From assembly GCA_025738555.1 (NCBI GenBank), contig JAOVFP010000001.1:6634001-6698000 (forward strand): 64,000 nucleotides of DNA, given 5' to 3'. A model generated the notes under the pieces. It was given only the letters and a program-made list of their open reading frames with translations, had not been told where the DNA came from and made no database searches. Origin of the DNA: Cyathus striatus. Taxonomy: Eukaryota > Basidiomycota > Agaricomycetes > Agaricales > Nidulariaceae. The position numbers were made by a program, and so were the translations under genes. Numbering within the stretch: position 1 is the stretch's first letter; each line of letters starts with the position of its first letter. Below are positions 26,721 to 38,520 of this stretch, piece by piece.

Positions 26721-27643
26721 TTATTCGCATTTTTACATATAACTTCAATATAACTAAGATTTTACTTGAAGATTTGGACTCAGGCATGCAGACCAAGGTT
26801 CCTTCTACTGTGTATGACTGGGAAGACTGTTCTAACATACTCTACAGCACTCTCTTCATGATTTACCAACACCAACACATGCTGATACACATGAAGAGAA
26901 ACCAGACACTGATGATGATGATGCCAGTAGCCACACTGACAATGAATCTGATCACAGGTCATTTACTAAGGAGATACCTGATGCAGAATTTGTTTGGCTA
27001 CATGCATGATTAAACAGACACATTGAGGTGCTCAAGAGGAACTACCATAAGAAGAGCAGTGTTCTTACCAAACACAATGCTGCTCGATGAATGTTAGACT
27101 TGGAGGCAGTCTCACAATATAATGACCTTCATCTCAAGCTCTGTATTGAAAGAGATGCCATTTCAAAAACAGTAAAGAGTGCACCATGAAATATTCAACA
27201 TCAGATTAAGATGTGGCTTTTGAAGATCCGACCTGAAACTGATGCAAGCAACACCATCTCTTTTTGTTGTGGATGAGGACCTTACTTTGCATGTACAGTG
27301 CACTCTATGGCACTTCATATCCTGAATACTGGAGAGCTTCCTGAGAATAACCAAGGCAAGGGAGCTATGCATCAGTCACATCTTCAAACTACTGAAGTTT
27401 CTTCTGCACTTCAACACTGGTTAAAGGGAGAAGTACCTTTTGATAAAGGTGGATATAATAGTAGAGTGCATAAATATTCCCCATTTCTTATTCATTAGCT
27501 ACTAATATATCCTTTTAATAGCTCTGTGCACCAAAGCTGAGGCACTATGTGAATAAATTTTTGTTCCCCAGCCTTAAAATACAAGACATGATTAGCCCTA
27601 CCACTTCTGTTGAGTGGTTGAAGAAGCTTGGATATTGCATGTC

Positions 27644-28413
27644 TGTTACATACCAATTCCATTCCTACTGGGAAACAAATGTGAAGACACCCAGAAGGCA
27701 TGGGAGAACTATAACAGAAACCTGAAGTGAGTATGGGTATGGGAATGGGAGCGGGAGTGTGGAAGTGAACCATGGCTTCAGCGTATGTGCTGCACCACCT
27801 GGATATCCCCAGGGAATGGTTCATATTTCACGACAGACAATATCCAATGTAAGGAAACATTCCAGAGTATGCGAGGGGCTTTGCCACTACACTAGGCAGT
27901 GGGAGAGAGACCCGAAGGAGAACCTGGAGCGGGTTTCAGAACTTAGAGTAGGAAGAAAGTGTACAGAGTTGATATGAATACTGAAGACTACCTAGTACAT
28001 TTGGAAGACTATTTATATGTACTAGTAAGACATAGATGTGAATCCAGAGACAGAATACTAAGTGTAAGTAAACAAAATAAAGACTGGGCAAAGAGGAGTA
28101 GTGGCGCAAATGACGTGCTCAGAATGAAGAATAAGAAACTAAACTACATTGACCATAATGAAACGTACAAGTGAGAATGGAAGAGAGGAGTAATGGTATA
28201 ATGACACAGTGAGGCTGTCATAAGAGAAACTACATATCTGAAGTATCTGATAGAAAACCCAATGGGTTCCGGGTACATTCCCAGGCAGGAATGTCGGAAA
28301 GTGTAAACCTGTAGTGGGTACATTCTGGGAATGGACCAGGTATGTTGGAAGGTCACATGGGAACCTTCGGTAATGTTGGCATGATATAGCTGGGCATGGA
28401 TATAACAATGTCA
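27644..28413. mobile_element. solo LTR inserted in transposase relic
   Basis: About 770 bp beginning TGTTACATACC and ending ACAATGTCA, flanked by CATGTC on both sides (27638-27643 and 28414-28419). Removing it brings VEWLKKLGY next to KKGVYVDGH, the expected order in the transposase (a small frame offset remains). The block GGCTTCAG-x-TATGTGCTGC is shared with the LTR at 30115, so the two belong to related families. The exact end is ambiguous by 1-2 bases. Confidence 0.65.
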
Positions 28414-28755
28414 CATGTCAAGAAGGGTGTGTATGTAGATGGACATGAGTGCCCTGATGTTCAAGTTGCTTGTGATGAATATGTAAACTACATACAAACT
28501 CAACTCCTTCCATAAGTAATAAATTTAATTGACTACTACATGTACTAATACTTGAAAACATCTAGGTTTGCTTATAGCTATGAAGGAGAAGATGTCATCT
28601 GTATTGAGCCAAAACTCTGTGATGGTCAAAAAATCCACTATCCCATATTTCATGATGAAACTTGTTTTCATGCTAATGACCTTGATAGCTACAATTGGAT
28701 GCAAGATGGACAACCACCACTTTGAAGTAAGAGTCATGGTGATGTGCTGAATTTG

Positions 28756-29629
28756 TGATCTGTATTTAAATAGTACTAATATATATTGTAATACTTAAAT
28801 AATCATTGCAAATCACAGGCTGTAAGTTCAAGGGAGAGATAACACAGATAATGTATAAACTAGTATAAAGGAAGTAAACTATAGATTTCAAAACCTTTCT
28901 AATACAAAATTACTCAGTTCAAATACTGTTCAGATTCATTTCTATTCCAGTTTATTACACTCCTAGAGTGGAAGAAGCCTAGGATTTCTACTGGAATTGC
29001 TTGCTTTTCCTCCTCCTCCCTGTCCTCCTTATATATACTTTACAAATAAAACTGTACAGTACCTATATATGGAAAAGAACTACTCTAGACTACTTTATAT
29101 GATGACATAATGATATTTCTAACATATTGACCCTGTGGGAGCAACCATACATGTGGAATTCCATGTGGTAGATTAAAACAGCAGGATATTCTCGGAGTAC
29201 CAAGTACAAAGTCACATGACTTGCTCCGGTCTATGTGTAACCGCAATAACCGGTTCGGAGATAACGGTTCTAACACCTCGCGTTTGATCACGTGACAGGA
29301 ATGCGGAATGCGTTCCTTAGCTAAGTTTCAATCAAGTACTGGGTGCATGTACATAGTCTTTTGGACTCTAGTAATTAGATAACACACATCTGGTTGTATT
29401 TCCTTTAGTATATATCAATTAGATATTTCTGCTGGCAGTGCAGGACTCAACCCCAGCTCTCAGATGTCCCATTCCCATAGTAATGTATTCAAAATAGAAC
29501 ACTTTGATTGGCAACTTGGGACTCGCCCCAACCCTTGTACTCATGATGTGCATTACTAATACTGAGTTCTAATATTATATGACAAATAAAGAGATTTAAC
29601 CATTAAATATTTTAAGATATATCAATGGT
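28756..29629. mobile_element. insertion of unknown type in transposase relic
   Basis: About 870 bp without similarity to the transposase separates the segment ending in the HDETCFHAND exon from the IVHVSEF exon, which are adjacent in the family. A short TGAATT occurs at both borders. The termini do not show clear LTR or inverted-repeat structure, so the class is unknown and the borders are approximate. Confidence 0.4.
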
Positions 29630-30114
29630 TGAATTGTTCATGTCTCAGAGTTTATTATAGAGGAATGTGGCTGGCTTGCACTGACTCCAGAAGAAATTGC
29701 TGCACAGATGCAATTGCCTGAGTGCCCTAAGCCACCACTGACTCCAACTGTTACTACCAGCACCACAGAGGGAAAAAATATACCAAATGCAGGTAAGAAG
29801 AAATCAAAACACTTGAAGAAGGTAGTTACTACAGGATGAACACTCAAAGAGCAAGAAAATGAGTGGACCCCTCCTCCTCCACCAGCTCCCTTCACATCAT
29901 ACTGTTTGACTGGTTTTGATGCTCATTGAATTATATATCTAGGATCAAATTACAATCCATGGTGGGACATGTCTCAGCTAATAGCTCAGGTATGCATTCC
30001 ATATTTCATGGTAGAAATAATATAATGCAATATTATTACAGACTAAAGATGCTATTGAAATTTTCAACACCAAATTTCCAGATGGTATCACAGTATTCAT
30101 TTTTTACTGCTCTT

Positions 30115-31148
30115 TGTTAGGATCTCGCCTTTTATCTAATCATTTATCTAATCATCATCTTATCTATGTCTGTCACGACCATGCCCCTAGCCTGACTTGG
30201 TGGCGGAGTATGAAAGGGTGACTACAGAGAAACGAGGGTGAGTACGAGATGAAAGCAGAGAATGAGAACTCAGGGGGTAGGACTTCGGCTTCAGCTTATG
30301 TGCTGCGCCCCTGGGATTCCTGGTCCTGGATTTTGGAGTAAGGGCAAGCCCTTCAGAGAAGACAAGAGATAGAAGACAAGAGGTGTAACTCAAGTCAGAC
30401 AAAAGGGTGAGGATGTAGTTCAATACGAAACTAAAGTCTAAGTACAAATTGAGTACTACTTAAATACTAGAGACTCGGAGTAAGTAAAGGCTGCTGGCAG
30501 GAGAAGTACAGTCAGGGTAGGCATATGTAGAATGAAGACTATAACTAATTAAACATAATAAAATGTGTCAGAGAAGTGAGCGCATATGGCGGTGTAAAGT
30601 AAAACAGATAGTGGTGCACTTAAGAATGATAAGTGACTCACTATGATATGTATACTACAATACTGAGAGGATAGCTCAGTAGAACAGAAGGAAAGGAAAC
30701 GAAAGTAATCTATGTACAGTAATCAATAAGTAATACTAAGAGCATAAGCAAGGTTTGGAGTAAGCAAAGGAAAAGGCGGAGTAAAGCATAGGAGTCCAGA
30801 GGTAGGCGATATGGGATATGACAATGTCATGTGATTAGTCACATGACTTACAATGCGGACACCATGCATATCAACATACATTACTCATCATGACTGTGGG
30901 CACAGTTGCACAGTTCGGCCATACGTAGTACATGAGTTTCTAATGTAATTGCACAGTAGAACATGCATTGTAGTGTAGGTTACTTACATGTGATCTCCTC
31001 ATGGATTCTTCCTATAAATATGGTCTTTCTTAGTTAGTATTCGCTATTCTTGTGCTAGTTTATTCCAGACAAGCAATAAGAGTCATATCTTTTTCTTATT
31101 CAAGTGTTTGAGTTTGACTTCAAGCGTTTAGCTTGTCTGTCGCTAACA
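30115..31148. mobile_element. solo LTR (1034 bp) with 5-bp target duplication CTCTT
   Basis: It begins TGTTAG and ends CTAACA, forming a short terminal inversion. CTCTT lies directly before (30110-30114) and after (31149-31153). Excising the LTR with one CTCTT restores an open frame through the transposase second acidic motif region (FYCS joined to SAHEAF). No internal retrotransposon genes flank it, so it is a solo LTR. Confidence 0.88.
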
Positions 31149-32030
31149 CTCTTCAGCTCATGAAGCTTTTGCTTCTGATGCTCTTCTTGCACATAAAATG
31201 GACTGTGGACCTGGTGGTCAACAGCCCATAATGCACGACACTGTTAACCCATTAACTGGTGAAGTACAATCCATGGTCTTTCCACTAAATTATATTGGGG
31301 TTGACAAAGAAGGAAATTCACTTGCTGAAAAGCCAAAAGGAATGGAACAGGTTCTGTGTGAGCATGGATTGCTTGCCTTACTTGAGCAAAAGCATGGATC
31401 TAACTTGCAGGGGATTTGTAAAACCTGTAAGCTATCACAGGCAGCACATGAAGCAGCACTCAAAGAAGCTTGATCAAAACAAGATGAAATCAAAGGTTCA
31501 GGAAATCCAGCAATGGGCACTCGTGGTGTTTCTGATATGGATGATAATGATCAAAATCAGCTAGTGGACTGTTGCATGCAGCAACTTCTGTCACTTCAAC
31601 CTGATTCTAAAGCTGAGAAGCCACTCCTTCAGCTTGTAATTGAGCATGCTGGCCATAAGTGTTTTTTCTTACCAAAATTCCATTGTGAACTTAATCCAAT
31701 TGAAATGGTATGGGGCTTGGCAAAGCAACATAAGTTATTCTACACATCAACTCAAATCTTTATAACATTTTTGCAGGATTTCATGAACTAGCTGATGGAA
31801 CATTCAAGAAGGCTAAGGAGCTTGTTCCTCAGTGTTTGGATTCAGTGTCTATTAATCACATCCGAATATTTTTTGACATTGTTGGTGCTACACAAGTGCT
31901 TATCAGTGAGTATTCTAACTACACTTCTATGGCTTACACTAATTTACACTCTACAGAATGGGTCTTAATCTATGACAGGCTGCATATGCTGTGAAAACAT
32001 ATACTTCTCATCATTGCATACCTAAAAGTG

Positions 32031-32337
32031 CATGGATGAATATCAATATTATTTCTCAAGCTTGAGATGTGCATGTGCCAATGGTATATTACATAATAAA
32101 TTTCCTTTTTTGGTATGCATATTATTATGTAATATTTCTTGTTTCACTTTTCCAAGGGCTGAAAAAAAAGTTTGCCCAAATGACTTGGAAAGCACACAAT
32201 CAGTAGAACTAGTTTATCATTTATCATTAAACATGGTTTTGAGTGAAAAAGAGTTGTTTTAAAATGGTAGTGGAAATTGCGCCAAAAGTGATGTTTCCTG
32301 CCACATCAGATGATGCAAGGTGACTGGTTGCACTGTA
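32031..32337. other. tail of transposase region, nothing further recognised
   Basis: Short sequence after the last transposase-like codons. No supported feature. Confidence 0.35.
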
Positions 32338-32339
32338 TA

Positions 32340-33739
32340 CATCAGGAAAAATGCACATTCCAAATTGTGTATCAGTGAGCTCAATTCTTCTCAATTCTTC
32401 TAATTATCCCTAAGCGGAGTCAATGATACATCATCATACCTAACTTTGCATTTTTATACATTGTTCTTCACATGACGTTTCGCTTAGGTATAATTTATAC
32501 TCATATCCTTGGGTGATGTATTCAGTTAGACATGAATATACCAACATTAAGTACTACTGATACCACTATGGACTAAATATGATAAATTACTTCTGGAACT
32601 TGTGTGATTCAGTTTTAATTGAATGTAGTGACCACTGCACTCACCATGGTGCAAGAAGCAGTGCTCACTTAAGTTGAAAGGCCTACAACAGTGCTGAACG
32701 CTGAGCGCTGAACCAGTTGTCCAGTTAGTATTGCAACATTATTAAGTTGGTCTTGAACAAGTACTTACTGAGTACTGAGTCTGTCGAGATTCTAGAACTA
32801 ATCTAGCAGACTTACACAATCTAGCTCTTGCCTATTGGCTTGTGTATCCTTGTTTACCTTCATTGTCCAATCACATGCATGATGAAGACAGGGTTCAGAA
32901 CTGTTGCCAATGAAATTTTTCTTCATCGTACCACCATCATGCCCCCCTTCTTCATTCCTGCTCCCTCTCTCATCAATCGTTCAGTCTACTGTGCTTCCTC
33001 TTTTTCCTGCTCTCATTTGAACTCATATTTTATATCTCAACATCATAACTGTTCCTCAATGTATCTGCAATACTCATTACCTGCTTAGACTACAGTCATA
33101 ACATTCAACACCAATTTCAACCCTCGCTCTTGAAAGGGAGATTTTAGTGCTCAGCTGGGAATACATGTATGTTATTAATCTCATTTAAACTACATGCTAA
33201 TGCTCTATTCTCATAGGATCAGGGTATGTATAGACTCTAGGTCGATGCACTGCATACATTTCTAGGCGAGTTCGAATGTAGCCTTTCTTTCCTTATTCCA
33301 ACATCAATCTTATACAGCATCTAGAAATGATATGTAACCAATTACTAGGCTGTAAGTGATTGAGCTGTGGGTGTCATATTGTGTTGAGTATGACTTCATG
33401 TCTACAATATATATTTTGTTATCCTAACTGTCTTTATACTACACCCTTTGTATTATTTTTAATTTTAATATATACTATTTGCTTGCATTCTTATACTTGT
33501 GAGCATTTTTGGGCATGTTGAATGGATTGTAATTGCTGCGAACCTGGGCTGAATTTGCTTCTCACTAATCGCTCACGTTGTCAGAATTATGCTGAACTAA
33601 AACAGTTCAACTCCGAATTATAAGTAATTATACAAATGCTCCGAATTCATGCTATTTGGACCAATCTTCCTAATTATGTTCAATTCAGACTAATTATACC
33701 AACATTATGTCAAATTTGGACATTGCATTTTTCCTGATG
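32340..33739. mobile_element. non-autonomous TIR element flanked by TA
   Basis: The left end CATCAGGAAAAATGCA and the right end TGCATTTTTCCTGATG are exact reverse complements. Similarity continues inward (CATTCCAAATT versus TGTCCAAATTT). TA lies on both sides (32338-32339, 33740-33741), consistent with a Tc1/mariner-like target duplication. 1400 bp, AT-rich, no recognisable ORF. Confidence 0.75.
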
Positions 33740-33741
33740 TA

Positions 33742-34435
33742 TGAATTACATGTGTCACATGTAACAGGCCTACATTAAACACTCTTCCTCTTTCTTTGTA
33801 GCCTTAACACACTGCATGTGTTATGAGGTGCAGTACCATCATGAAGACAAAATAAGTCTGTGTCAGAAGCAACAAATAAAAGGGGGCAGATTTAGAATAA
33901 TGAGAATGATTAGAGAGCAAAGACTCAAACACAAATACAGACACAAACACAAATGGGGAGGAAACTTTTTAACTACTTCAAGATACAGGAGGTTTATATA
34001 CTAGAAATCAACTAATTAGAATCTACTAAGGTCCTACCAAAGTCCCACTAAGATCCAACCAAGGTCTAATCAAAGTCCAACCAAAGCCCAATCTAGATCC
34101 AGTTGTGCAACCTACAATATCCAACAGTCTGAAGTTAACACAAAATTGGCTGATTTACAACTGCAGTACCATGTAAAATAATAGACACAAGGGAAATACC
34201 ATCAATCAACTTAATTTAAAAGACTATAATTTGAATGTATTGTACAGTAATAGATTGTAGTGAGCTGTGCCACTTGTTGGCCCTATTTCTTTATATCTTA
34301 GTATCACTATGTATATTACTAATACATGCTTAGAAATCTGAAAGATTACTACACTTATTTATAAACTACAAAACCTGAAAGCCCAGCACTTCAGCTTCTG
34401 TTGATTTCCCAAAGTTTTTATATATAATTGACATG
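33742..34435. other. intergenic with short degenerate repeat
   Basis: 34023-34105 is a run of degenerate 11-13 bp units of the type AAGTCCAACCA. Otherwise nothing recognisable. Confidence 0.4.
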
Positions 34436-34527
34436 TTAATCTTGCTGGTGAGTGTATGTGAATGATCCTTTCCCAGAATTCTGGTTGTCATCTCCAGAAC
34501 CTGAATCTGCAGCACTTCAGCTTCTGT
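34375..34527 (-). pseudogene. TPR units stranded beyond the NLR stop codon
   Basis: In frame after the stop, the DNA still encodes TEAEVLQIQVLEMTTRIL, HTLTSK and STEAEVLGFQ, clearly further TPR units. These were part of the protein before the Trp-to-stop change. Confidence 0.75.
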
Positions 34528-36860
34528 CTATCTGCTCATGTTTGTAAGTGTCCATGCAAGATTATTCATACTTGTGAATGTATAAGGGTGTTCCTTTCCT
34601 AGAATTCTGGTTGCCATCTCCAGAACCTGAATCTGCAGCATTTCAGCTTCTGTCCATTTTCTGTTTGTAAGTGTCCATGCAAGGTTATTCATACTTGTGA
34701 GTGTATGTGGGTGCTCTTCTCCTAGAATTCTGGTTCTCATCTCCAGAACATGAATTTGCAGCACTTCAGCTTCTGTCCATCTACCCATCTTTTGAAGTGT
34801 TGATGCAAGGTTATTCATACCATGGAGTGTATCTGGATGCTCCTTTCCCAGAATTCTGGTCATCATCTCCAGAACTTCAATTTGCAGCATTTCAGCCTCT
34901 GCCCATTTGCCCATGTTTGTAAGTGTCCATGCAAGGTTATTCATACTTGTGAGTGTAAGAGGGTGCTCCTTTCCCAGAGTTCTGGTTCTCATCTCCAGAA
35001 CCTGAATCTGCAGCATTTCAGCTTTTGCCCATTTGCCCAGGTCTTGAAGTGTTAATGCAAGGTTATTCATACTTGTGAGTGTATGTGGGTGCTCCTCTCC
35101 CAGAATTCTGGTTCTTTTCTCCAGAACCTGAATCTGCATCACTTCAGCTTCTGTCCATTTGCCCATGTTTTGAAGTGTAAATGCTAATTCATGCATGCTA
35201 TTGAGAGTATGTGAACTATTTATTCCATGTGTATCTTCATATATCTTAGATATTCTATGTCTTAGTATAAGTTCTATATGATATTGTCCATTCTTTTCCA
35301 TTATTTCAGCAAATATATGAAATATGTCATCATAATATACTATGTTGACTAATTTTTTATGTGATAGGTTTTGAGTAATGTGTGGATGAATAGAATTCAT
35401 ATATTTATATTCAGCAGCTGAATCTTCTTTTCCTAATGAGCTAGACAGTATTCCCCTAGCATTCAAAATCCATGAATTCTTTTCAGTCAATGATAGTCGA
35501 TCTTGGCACCATGTTTGTACCAAGGGATGTAATCCAAATTTTCCCCCATCTACAGTTCTTTTTATCAATGAGAATGACAATAGAAGTTCAATACTTTCTC
35601 TGTACTGCCACTCATTCCACTCATTATATTCCTTAAAATTGAATAATTCTTTGTCCATTATTGGAATTAATGCTGGAATTACATTATTCTTGTAGTTTTC
35701 CACATGATCTACATAATATTTTGCTGCTCTTTCAAATATCTCATCTGAAATATTTTCATGGTATAGAAATGCACTCATGTTTATCAATTTTATAGCATAT
35801 TTAGCTATCATTGCACTTTCTTCATCTTCTTCATTATTCACCATTTCCTGTATTTTTTGAAATGATATCTCCCATGTTCCATACACTGTTTTATTATACT
35901 TTGATGCCCCTTGGAATTTTTTATTGGTCATTAATTTCAGTCTATTTTCTTCATAAAATGATATGTATTTATCAATGCTGTATTTTCCAGCACTAATATA
36001 TGCTCCAGCTTGATCAATAGCCAAAGGAAGGAAATGAAATTTGACACAGATGTCTGTTGCCACCTTGTAATATTTCTCAGAATTATCACTTAAACCAGAA
36101 GATTTCAGTAGTAATTCAACAGCAGTTTCTTCACTCATTGCTAACACCTCTGCAGAGTTACTGACTGATACAACTCTTTTATGTTCTGGATTTCTGCTTG
36201 TTATTAGAATGTGCCCATTATTTCCAGGTGGAATAAATTTTTCTACTGTGTCAGGCAAGCCATCAGCATTGTCAAAAATCATTAGCCATTCATCTTTAAG
36301 ACTATTCATCCACTGTAGAATCATTGAAGCAGAGTAAGAGACCTCAGATGGGAATATCTTGACATTTGTTTTATATATATCCTTAAGACTTTGTTCAATT
36401 GTTGCTTCAGATGTTGCATCAATCCAAAAGATGTAAGAATAGCTATGAAAACAGGTTTAACTTCACTTATTCTAACTTTTTATAACTGATACAAACCTAT
36501 TAGATGATTCATCCATATATTTCAAAGTGATTTGAGTTTTTCCAATACCACCCATTCCATATAGAAGATACATCTTTCGACCAGGACTATCATTCTTATC
36601 CATGTGCATATGCAACTTTTTGAGATATTCCTGTTGTCCAGTAAAGCTTCGAGTAGTGCTGGGTTGAATGTTCTTAATTGGTGAAAGAGGTTTAGAATTC
36701 TCTTGATTTGTGATGTAAGTGTTATTCTGTAAATGTTATGAATTCAAAACAGTTAAGCACATACATGTCTCAGGTCTGATATGCAGTAAATCACCTGAGT
36801 ATTGATCTCAGTCAATATTTGTTTCTGTATGGCGAAATCATGGGCATATTTATAAGACAT
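34528..36860 (-). CDS. NB-ARC/TPR protein (fungal NLR-like STAND NTPase)
   Basis: Signal-transducing STAND NTPase of the kind implicated in fungal non-self recognition. Three exons: 36860-36795, 36726-36497, 36442-34528, giving 736 aa. The N-terminus is short (about 45 aa) with no recognisable effector domain. P-loop GMGGIGKT is at residues 79-86, Walker B LMIFDNAD at about 152-159, TSRNPEHK and a GLPLA-equivalent FLPLAIDQAGAYI follow. From about residue 508 there are five and a half 42-residue TPR units of the form TLTSMNNLAWTLTNMGKW. The units are almost identical in DNA (126 bp period), indicating recent array turnover. The array ends at TAG 34528-34530, where sister units have TGG (Trp); one to two more decayed units lie downstream to about 34380. 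An upstream effector exon cannot be excluded. Confidence 0.85.
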
Positions 36861-38520
36861 ATTGTTTCTCGTAACTTGTGTGAATAGATGCTTGAGCTAG
36901 AGCTATGGTGTAATTAAGGAGGAAGTTTCAAATGATTGACTACATTCACACTGACAATCCTTTATAGTTCAGCTGTTTGACACGCAGCTGATCATGAGAA
37001 CACTGATCCCAAATGATATGGTGAAATCTGGATTTAAGTCTTTGACCACCATTGTGGAGGGGGGGGGTGGTGGTGATTTGTGGGTGATAGTGTTCTATAA
37101 TTATAGTATCATTGATCAAATTTGAAATGATTACCATTAATTTTAGGAGAAACCATTGAGAAACCAGGGTAGTGGCACTGGATACTTCAAAATGGGCACT
37201 TGGACATCTGCTCTCACGAAAAGAAATCACGTACCCTTGTAACTCATATTACAGCCACATCATACAGATTCGACATACGATAGCTGGCTTTTGAGGCACC
37301 AATATCCACAGAACTTAGCAGGTGGTTAATCATTGATAATAGTGCATATTACATATATAGAATTTTGTAGTCGCTCTTGTTCTGTTTTCAGTCCTGCAGT
37401 TTTCTTGTAGTTTGCATTGATGCATGTTGGTGGACAGGTATAAGCGCAGGCATCGAATAATTGTCGGAGAACTAAAGCAGCGATCGTTGATACCTAACCC
37501 ATGATTCCTGAAAGTAGCCATACGTGTAAGAGCCTCGATTTTGACATCTCCGTCGCAGACGCTCAGTTTCACAAACGATTGGCAGCCTGAGACAGATCGA
37601 TCCGCCGCATCCCGTAAATTATCGCGTGACAGGCTGTAAGTTGTAACAGGACAAGTTCAATCCCCGCATAACCGATGTGCTGCGAAGCGTTTATCAAGTA
37701 ACGTTACCCGTCCAAACTACCACCTGAAAGCAATGACGGGGCACGAACTGATACTACCATCATATGCACACACTCAGATGCCTATCAGTTCATCATTAGC
37801 TGTACACACATTCAAGGCAACTATATTGCTGCTTGGCTGGAGCGAGGCTGTCATCTCATGCTCGCCGATAGTTTGCCCTCCACACTACCACGGACCACCA
37901 TCTCCCTCAACATGAACAACACAAATGTTCAGATACTATAAGGTGGAAACGATCATCGTCCTACACGTTTCGTTGTCTATATCCATCTCCTCAATGTTAT
38001 GTTTGTATCCTTGCTGTCGTCCCCCCTCTAAGCCTCCGTAACGCCATTGTGCGGGATATTCGCCGCCACTACAATACCATTGAGGACCTGAAGCCGCTTG
38101 TCCTTGTGAACGAAACTTGCTTCGTCGCCAACTACAAACGTGCTTGCTTGCCTTTCGTACAAAGCCTTATCAGCCTTCATTTACTCTTCGAGTATATCTT
38201 CTGCCTTGAAACTTTGTTATCTATCGTACTTCAGACTGTTTATCTATTCGAGGGCTGTATACGCCTCATCATTCGATATGATTATGGTACTTGCATTTCT
38301 ACATCATCTTCTAATATCTAGTACCCCCAACTGCCTGCGCGTTAGTAGACAATACGAAGACGCTGGGAGCCCGTAAGTTACTACTAGCCATGCCGCCGTC
38401 ACCTTTGCGTGCTAGACCGACAACACCCATCTATTAGCACTCCCTCCTCGGTACTTCGGATACACTCTCCATGCCAACCTAGGGCACAGATTCCCAGCCA
38501 TTCTAGGGTCGCCTCCGCTA
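36861..38520. other. intergenic, nothing firmly recognised
   Basis: It contains a poly-G run (about 37060) and AT-rich spacer. A frame at 38049-38180 looks protein-like (RDIRRHYNTIEDLKPLVLV) but no motif or splice structure supports a gene call. Confidence 0.35.

Larger units (their letters stand above)
26990..32030 (+). pseudogene. Tc1/mariner-like (IS630-type) DDE transposase, fragmented
   Basis: The pieces lie in order on the + strand: LCAPKLRHYVNKFLFPSL and VEWLKKLGY (27520-27640); KKGVYVDGHECPDV (28423-28465); HYPIFHDETCFHAND with the first acidic residue (28640-28690); IVHVSEFIIEECGWLAL (29630-29690); a tract ending FYCS, completed across an LTR by SAHEAFASDALLAHKM (30090/31155-31200); and FFLPKFHCELNPIEMVWG with the catalytic Glu (31660-31720). 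NPIE-xx-WG is the IS630/Tc1-mariner signature. Several frameshifts and stops are present, and at least two LTRs plus one further insert split the gene. I know this family as common in Agaricomycete genomes. The ends of the host element were not identified. Confidence 0.8.
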
